Source of the DNA: Actinomycetes bacterium | GTDB lineage: Bacteria > Actinomycetota > Actinomycetes > Propionibacteriales > Nocardioidaceae | Assembly (NCBI GenBank): GCA_023415395.1 | Contig: JAEZKN010000419.1 | Location: forward strand, 1-7,961 | DNA: 7,961 bases | Direction of reading: 5' to 3' | In this document: positions 5,452 to 7,961 of the stretch, piece by piece | Numbering within the stretch: the first letter of the stretch is position 1 | How the letters are laid out: every line of letters begins with the position of its first letter | The notes under the pieces: model-generated | The model's database searches: none | Told to the model about the DNA's origin: nothing | Seen by the model: the letters and a program-made list of their open reading frames with translations, nothing else | Translations under genes and position numbers: made by a program

Positions 5452-6825
5452 ATGAGCGCTCGCGAGGTCGACCTCGTCGTCATCGGACTCGGACCCGGCG
5501 GCGAGGCCCTGGCCTCCGGCGCCGCGAAGGCCGGCCTGGAGGTGGTGGCCGTCGACCGGCACCTCGTGGGTGGCGAGTGCCCCTACTACGGCTGCATCCC
5601 CACCAAGATGATGGTGCGCGGCAGCGACCTGGTGGCGGAGGTGCACCGCGCGCCCGGGCTCGCGGGCGAGGCCACCATGACGCCGGCCTGGTCGGTGGTG
5701 GCGCGCCGGATCGACGAGGACGCCACGACCCACTGGGACGACACGATCGCGGTCGACCGCCTGGTCGACGCCGGCGCCACGGTGCACCACGGCATCGCCC
5801 GGCTGACCGGGGTCGGTGCCGTCGCGGTCGAGACCGCGGAGGGGACCGTCGCGCTGACGGCCCGTCGCGGCGTCGTGCTCAACACCGGCACCCGGCCGGC
5901 GGTCCCGCCCGGCGAGGGGCTGGGGGAGACGCCGTACTGGACCAACCGCGACGCCGTGCGGCTCACCGAGCTGCCGGGCTCGCTGGTCGTGCTCGGTGGG
6001 GGCCCGATCGGCTGCGAGCTGGCGCAGGTCTTCGCCCGCTTCGGCGTCCGCGTCACCGTCGTCCAGCACGGCCCCCGCCTGCTGCCCGCCGCCGAGCCCG
6101 AGGCCGCCGCGCTGCTCGAGCAGGTCTTCGTCCAGGAGGGCATCCGCGTCCTCACCGGGGTCGAGCTCCAGCGTGCGGCGTACGCCGACGGCGCGTTCAC
6201 CCTCGCCCTCGACACCGGCGAGGAGCTCACCGCGGACAAGCTCCTGGTCGCCGCCGGACGCACGCCGAACCTCGACGACCTGGGCCTGGAGACGGTCGGG
6301 CTGGACCCCGCCGCGCGCACGCTCGAGGTCGACGAGTGGCTGCGGGCGGGGGAGCGGCTGTGGGCGATCGGCGACGTCACCGGGCACGGGGCGTTCACCC
6401 ACGTCTCGATGTACCAGTCCGCGGTCGCGCTGCGAGACGTGCTGGCGCAGGGTGGCGAGCCGGCGCGCTACCACGCGGTGCCGCACACGACGTTCACCGA
6501 TCCCGAGGTCGGCGGTGTCGGGATGACCGAGCAGCAGGCCCGTGACGCGGGCCTGCGCGTGCGCACCGGGACGACCGACCTGGCGCGCTCCTCGCGCGGT
6601 TTCACCCACGGTGCGGGTGGGCACGGACTGATCAAGGTCGTCGAGGACGCCGACCGCGGGGTGCTGGTCGGAGCGACAGCCATGGGGCCTGCGGGCGGCG
6701 AGATCCTCGGCTTCCTCGCCGTCGCGGTCCACGCGGCGGTCCCCGTCGCCACCCTGAGGTCGATGATCTATGCCTACCCCACGTTCCACCGCGCGATCGA
6801 GTCTGCCCTCGGTGAGCTCGGATGA
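5452..6825 (+). CDS. Pyridine nucleotide-disulfide oxidoreductase family flavoprotein, atypical active site
   Basis: This is a 457-residue class I flavoprotein disulfide reductase related to lipoamide dehydrogenase and mercuric reductase; the substrate is unknown. The FAD motif GLGPGG is at residues 12-17. The redox-active disulfide is in GGECPYYGCIPTK (Cys43 and Cys48). The nucleotide-binding motif GGGPIGCE is at 182-189; its second strand ends VVQHG (Gln205-His206), without the acidic residue that favours NADH, so NADPH use is possible. The second FAD contact AIGDVTGHGAFTHVSM is present, and the dimerisation domain starts around 345. The C-terminal catalytic HxHPTxxE motif of lipoamide dehydrogenase is replaced by YAYPTF (440-445), so both His and Glu of the dyad are missing. 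There is no N-terminal MerA metal-binding domain and no C-terminal Cys pair. ATG 5452 follows a leaderless-type promoter; the 3' end overlaps the DUF1206 gene. Confidence 0.9.
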   Translation: MSAREVDLVVIGLGPGGEALASGAAKAGLEVVAVDRHLVGGECPYYGCIPTKMMVRGSDLVAEVHRAPGLAGEATMTPAWSVVARRIDEDATTHWDDTIAVDRLVDAGATVHHGIARLTGVGAVAVETAEGTVALTARRGVVLNTGTRPAVPPGEGLGETPYWTNRDAVRLTELPGSLVVLGGGPIGCELAQVFARFGVRVTVVQHGPRLLPAAEPEAAALLEQVFVQEGIRVLTGVELQRAAYADGAFTLALDTGEELTADKLLVAAGRTPNLDDLGLETVGLDPAARTLEVDEWLRAGERLWAIGDVTGHGAFTHVSMYQSAVALRDVLAQGGEPARYHAVPHTTFTDPEVGGVGMTEQQARDAGLRVRTGTTDLARSSRGFTHGAGGHGLIKVVEDADRGVLVGATAMGPAGGEILGFLAVAVHAAVPVATLRSMIYAYPTFHRAIESALGELG

Positions 6826-7576
6826 CGACCGTCTGAAGCACCTGGCGCGCGTCGGCTACGTCGCGCTCGCCATCGTCTACCTGATGATCGCCTGGCTGGC
6901 GATCCAGCTCGCGTTCGGCGACCGGGAGGGCAAGCCGTCGAGCTCCGGGGCGATGCAGCAGCTCGCCGAGCAGCCCCTGGGCGGCGGCCTGGTGTGGGTC
7001 GTGTCGATCGGCCTCTTCCTCCTCGCCCTCTGGAAGGTCGTCGAGGTCGTCGCGGGGGACGAGCTCAAGGACCGGGTCCTGGCGGCGGTGAAGGCCGTCA
7101 TCTACGTGACGATCGGCATCAGCGGCGTCAAGGTCGCCACCGGGTCCGGCTCCTCGGGCAAGGGCGAGGAGACCTGGACCGCGAAGCTGATGAACCTGCC
7201 CGGCGGACAGCTGCTCGTCGGCGTCGTGGCGCTGGTGATCATCGGCTACGGCCTCTACGAGATCTACAAGGCCTGGACCGACAAGTTCGCCGAGCAGCTC
7301 GACGCGGAGGGCCGCAGCGGCTCCACCGGCCAGGCGTTCTTGTGGTTCGGCCGGATCGGCTTCGTGGCCCGTGGCGTCGCGTTCGTGATCGTCGGCGGGT
7401 TGTTCGCCTACGCCGCGATCACCCACGACGCGAAGAAGTCCGGCGGCCTGGACCAGGCGCTCTTCGAGGTGCTCGACCAGCCCTTCGGTCCGGTGCTGCT
7501 CGCCGCGATCGGGCTCGGCCTGGCCTGCTTCGGCCTGTTCACGCTGGCGCGGGCCAAGCACCTCAACGTCGACTGA
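6812..7576 (+). CDS. DUF1206 domain-containing six-helix membrane protein
   Basis: The 254-residue product is an integral membrane protein with three repeats of two helices, the DUF1206 pattern. Approximate helices are at 13-34, 58-80, 89-110, 130-152, 180-203 and 223-246. The repeat signature 'R-x-G-[YF]-V-A-x-G-[IV]-x-[YF]' is clear in the first (ARVGYVALAIVY) and third (GRIGFVARGVAF) units and eroded in the second (VKAVIYVTIGI). The 'Q-P-[FL]-G' turn before the second helix of a unit is seen at LAEQPLG and LDQPFG. The function of DUF1206 is not known. GTG 6812 is chosen because it starts just before the conserved DDRLKHLARVGY and overlaps the reductase by only 14 bp. ATG 6770 is possible but would overlap by 56 bp and add a low-complexity Ser/Pro leader. 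The overlap implies co-transcription with the reductase. Confidence 0.85.
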   Translation: MSSDDDRLKHLARVGYVALAIVYLMIAWLAIQLAFGDREGKPSSSGAMQQLAEQPLGGGLVWVVSIGLFLLALWKVVEVVAGDELKDRVLAAVKAVIYVTIGISGVKVATGSGSSGKGEETWTAKLMNLPGGQLLVGVVALVIIGYGLYEIYKAWTDKFAEQLDAEGRSGSTGQAFLWFGRIGFVARGVAFVIVGGLFAYAAITHDAKKSGGLDQALFEVLDQPFGPVLLAAIGLGLACFGLFTLARAKHLNVD

Positions 7577-7594
7577 GCGCAGCGGCGGCTGCGC
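7577..7594 (+). terminator. Hairpin directly after the DUF1206 stop
   Basis: GCGCAGC (7577-7583) pairs perfectly with GCTGCGC (7588-7594) around a GGCG loop, starting on the base after the TGA. It is a compact GC stem without a T-run, so it may be a weak or Rho-assisted terminator, or simply an mRNA 3' protector. Confidence 0.4.
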
Positions 7595-7599
7595 ACTCC

Positions 7600-7632
7600 G
7601 ATCGAGGCGCGATCGAGGCGCGATCGGGGTGT
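7600..7632. repeat. 11-bp tandem repeats upstream of the last gene
   Basis: GATCGAGGCGC occurs twice in perfect tandem (7600-7610, 7611-7621), followed by a degenerate third unit, GATCGGGGTGT (7622-7632). The 11-bp period is close to one helical turn, so the units would face the same side of the DNA. This spacer (7577-7705) has no other clear signal apart from the preceding hairpin and a CGGGAAA pair near 7640-7650. Confidence 0.55.
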
Positions 7633-7690
7633 GAGCGCCGGGAAATCGGGAAAGGAAGTGCCTGTGCGCCGGATCGACCGGCCATCGACG

Positions 7691-7699
7691 GGGGAAGGA
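7691..7699 (+). promoter_or_regulatory. Strong ribosome binding site for the last gene
   Basis: GGGGAAGGA ends six bases before the ATG at 7706. This is the best-placed Shine-Dalgarno in the window outside aroB, and it fixes the start of the truncated gene that follows. Confidence 0.6.
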
Positions 7700-7705
7700 C
7701 CACCG

Positions 7706-7961
7706 ATGTCGCAGGAAGCGTGGAGCTCGGCCGGCTCGCGACAGGACCACGACGACACGAGCGACCGGCTCTACCAGCCCGAGGACCTCGCCCAGTACGC
7801 CGCCCGTCGCGACGGGCTCGGGTCCGGCTCCCGTCCGGACCCGCTGTCGGACCCCCTGTCCGGCCCGCTGCCCGGAGAGCAGCACGCCGAGCCGCAGCCG
7901 CAGCCCGAGCCGCGCGTCGAGGCGGTGGCGCCGGTCGCCCCGATGCCGACCACGCCGCCGC
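7706..7961 (+). CDS. Acidic, proline-rich N-terminus of an unrecognised protein (partial)
   Basis: The frame from ATG 7706 stays open to the window end (85 codons) and is cut there. The N-terminus (MSQEAWSSAGSRQDHDDTSD) is polar and acidic. A possible short helix follows (LYQPEDLAQYAARRDG), then a Pro-rich, low-complexity stretch with PDPLSDPLSGPLPG (from about residue 44), alternating Pro-Gln/Pro-Glu residues and a Pro/Ala/Val tail. No domain is recognisable. Such disordered acidic-proline leaders often precede a transmembrane helix or a folded domain in actinobacterial envelope proteins, but that is inference. The clean Shine-Dalgarno and the absence of any stop in this frame support a real gene. 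It is separated from the DUF1206 gene by 129 bp, so it is probably a separate transcription unit. Confidence 0.65.
   Translation, partial: MSQEAWSSAGSRQDHDDTSDRLYQPEDLAQYAARRDGLGSGSRPDPLSDPLSGPLPGEQHAEPQPQPEPRVEAVAPVAPMPTTPP

Noticed and set aside
5419..6789. 456-codon open frame on the minus strand opposite the reductase gene
   Set aside because: Its translation is Arg/Gly/Asp/Val-rich with no domain pattern and it mirrors a well-supported flavoprotein; long antisense frames are expected at this GC content.
5452..6825. Mercuric reductase (merA)
   Set aside because: There is no N-terminal heavy-metal domain, no C-terminal vicinal Cys pair and no mer genes nearby.
7636..7665. ECF-type promoter based on the GGGAAA sequences near 7640-7655
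   Set aside because: No convincing matched -10 at the right spacing; the purine-rich stretch alone is insufficient.
6632..7885. 417-codon minus-strand open frame across DUF1206 and the last gene
   Set aside because: It covers a hydrophobic-repeat protein and a clear ribosome binding site on the plus strand; the product is low-complexity His/Asp/Arg/Gln-rich, typical of a GC shadow.

Overview
This 7,961-bp window is very GC-rich, strongly biased to G/C in third codon positions, and densely packed with genes that all lie on the plus strand. The order aroC-aroK-aroB-aroQ followed by efp-nusB is the conserved actinobacterial shikimate/EF-P block. With the DUF1206 protein and the PGKGP-type EF-P, it points to a high-GC Actinomycetota, plausibly Nocardioidaceae. 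The genus is an inference from style and synteny; nothing in the window proves it.

Layout. Positions 1-73 hold the C-terminal tail of a membrane protein, possibly a type A24 prepilin peptidase. Positions 115-3330 are a tightly coupled shikimate operon: chorismate synthase, shikimate kinase, 3-dehydroquinate synthase and type II 3-dehydroquinate dehydratase. Every stop overlaps the next start, which implies one mRNA and translational coupling. A 131-bp dyad-rich spacer follows, then a secreted or membrane-anchored SIMPL-domain (DUF541) protein at 3462-4256. A recognisable promoter region precedes efp-nusB (4351-5321), again coupled by a stop/start overlap.

After nusB comes the most structured non-coding sequence of the window. 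It is a 94-bp element (5329-5422) with perfect 16-bp terminal inverted repeats. It is built from two related palindromes around a third hairpin, a REPIN/MITE-like architecture. Its right arm runs into the probable leaderless promoter of a flavoprotein disulfide reductase (5452-6825). That enzyme keeps the N-terminal redox Cys pair but has lost the C-terminal catalytic His-Glu dyad of lipoamide dehydrogenase. A six-helix DUF1206 membrane protein (6812-7576) overlaps its 3' end and is probably co-expressed. A short spacer with a hairpin and 11-bp tandem repeats leads to the start of an acidic, proline-rich protein that is cut by the window end.

Functionally, the first half makes chorismate from DAHP-derived 3-dehydroquinate, lacking only the AroG/AroA/AroE steps. 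The middle serves translation (EF-P) and transcription antitermination (NusB). The last third looks like an uncharacterised redox/membrane pair. I saw no RNA genes, CRISPR arrays, transposases or phage genes. No clearly new multi-gene system is evident; the best candidates for novelty are the 94-bp palindromic element and the atypical reductase/DUF1206 pair.
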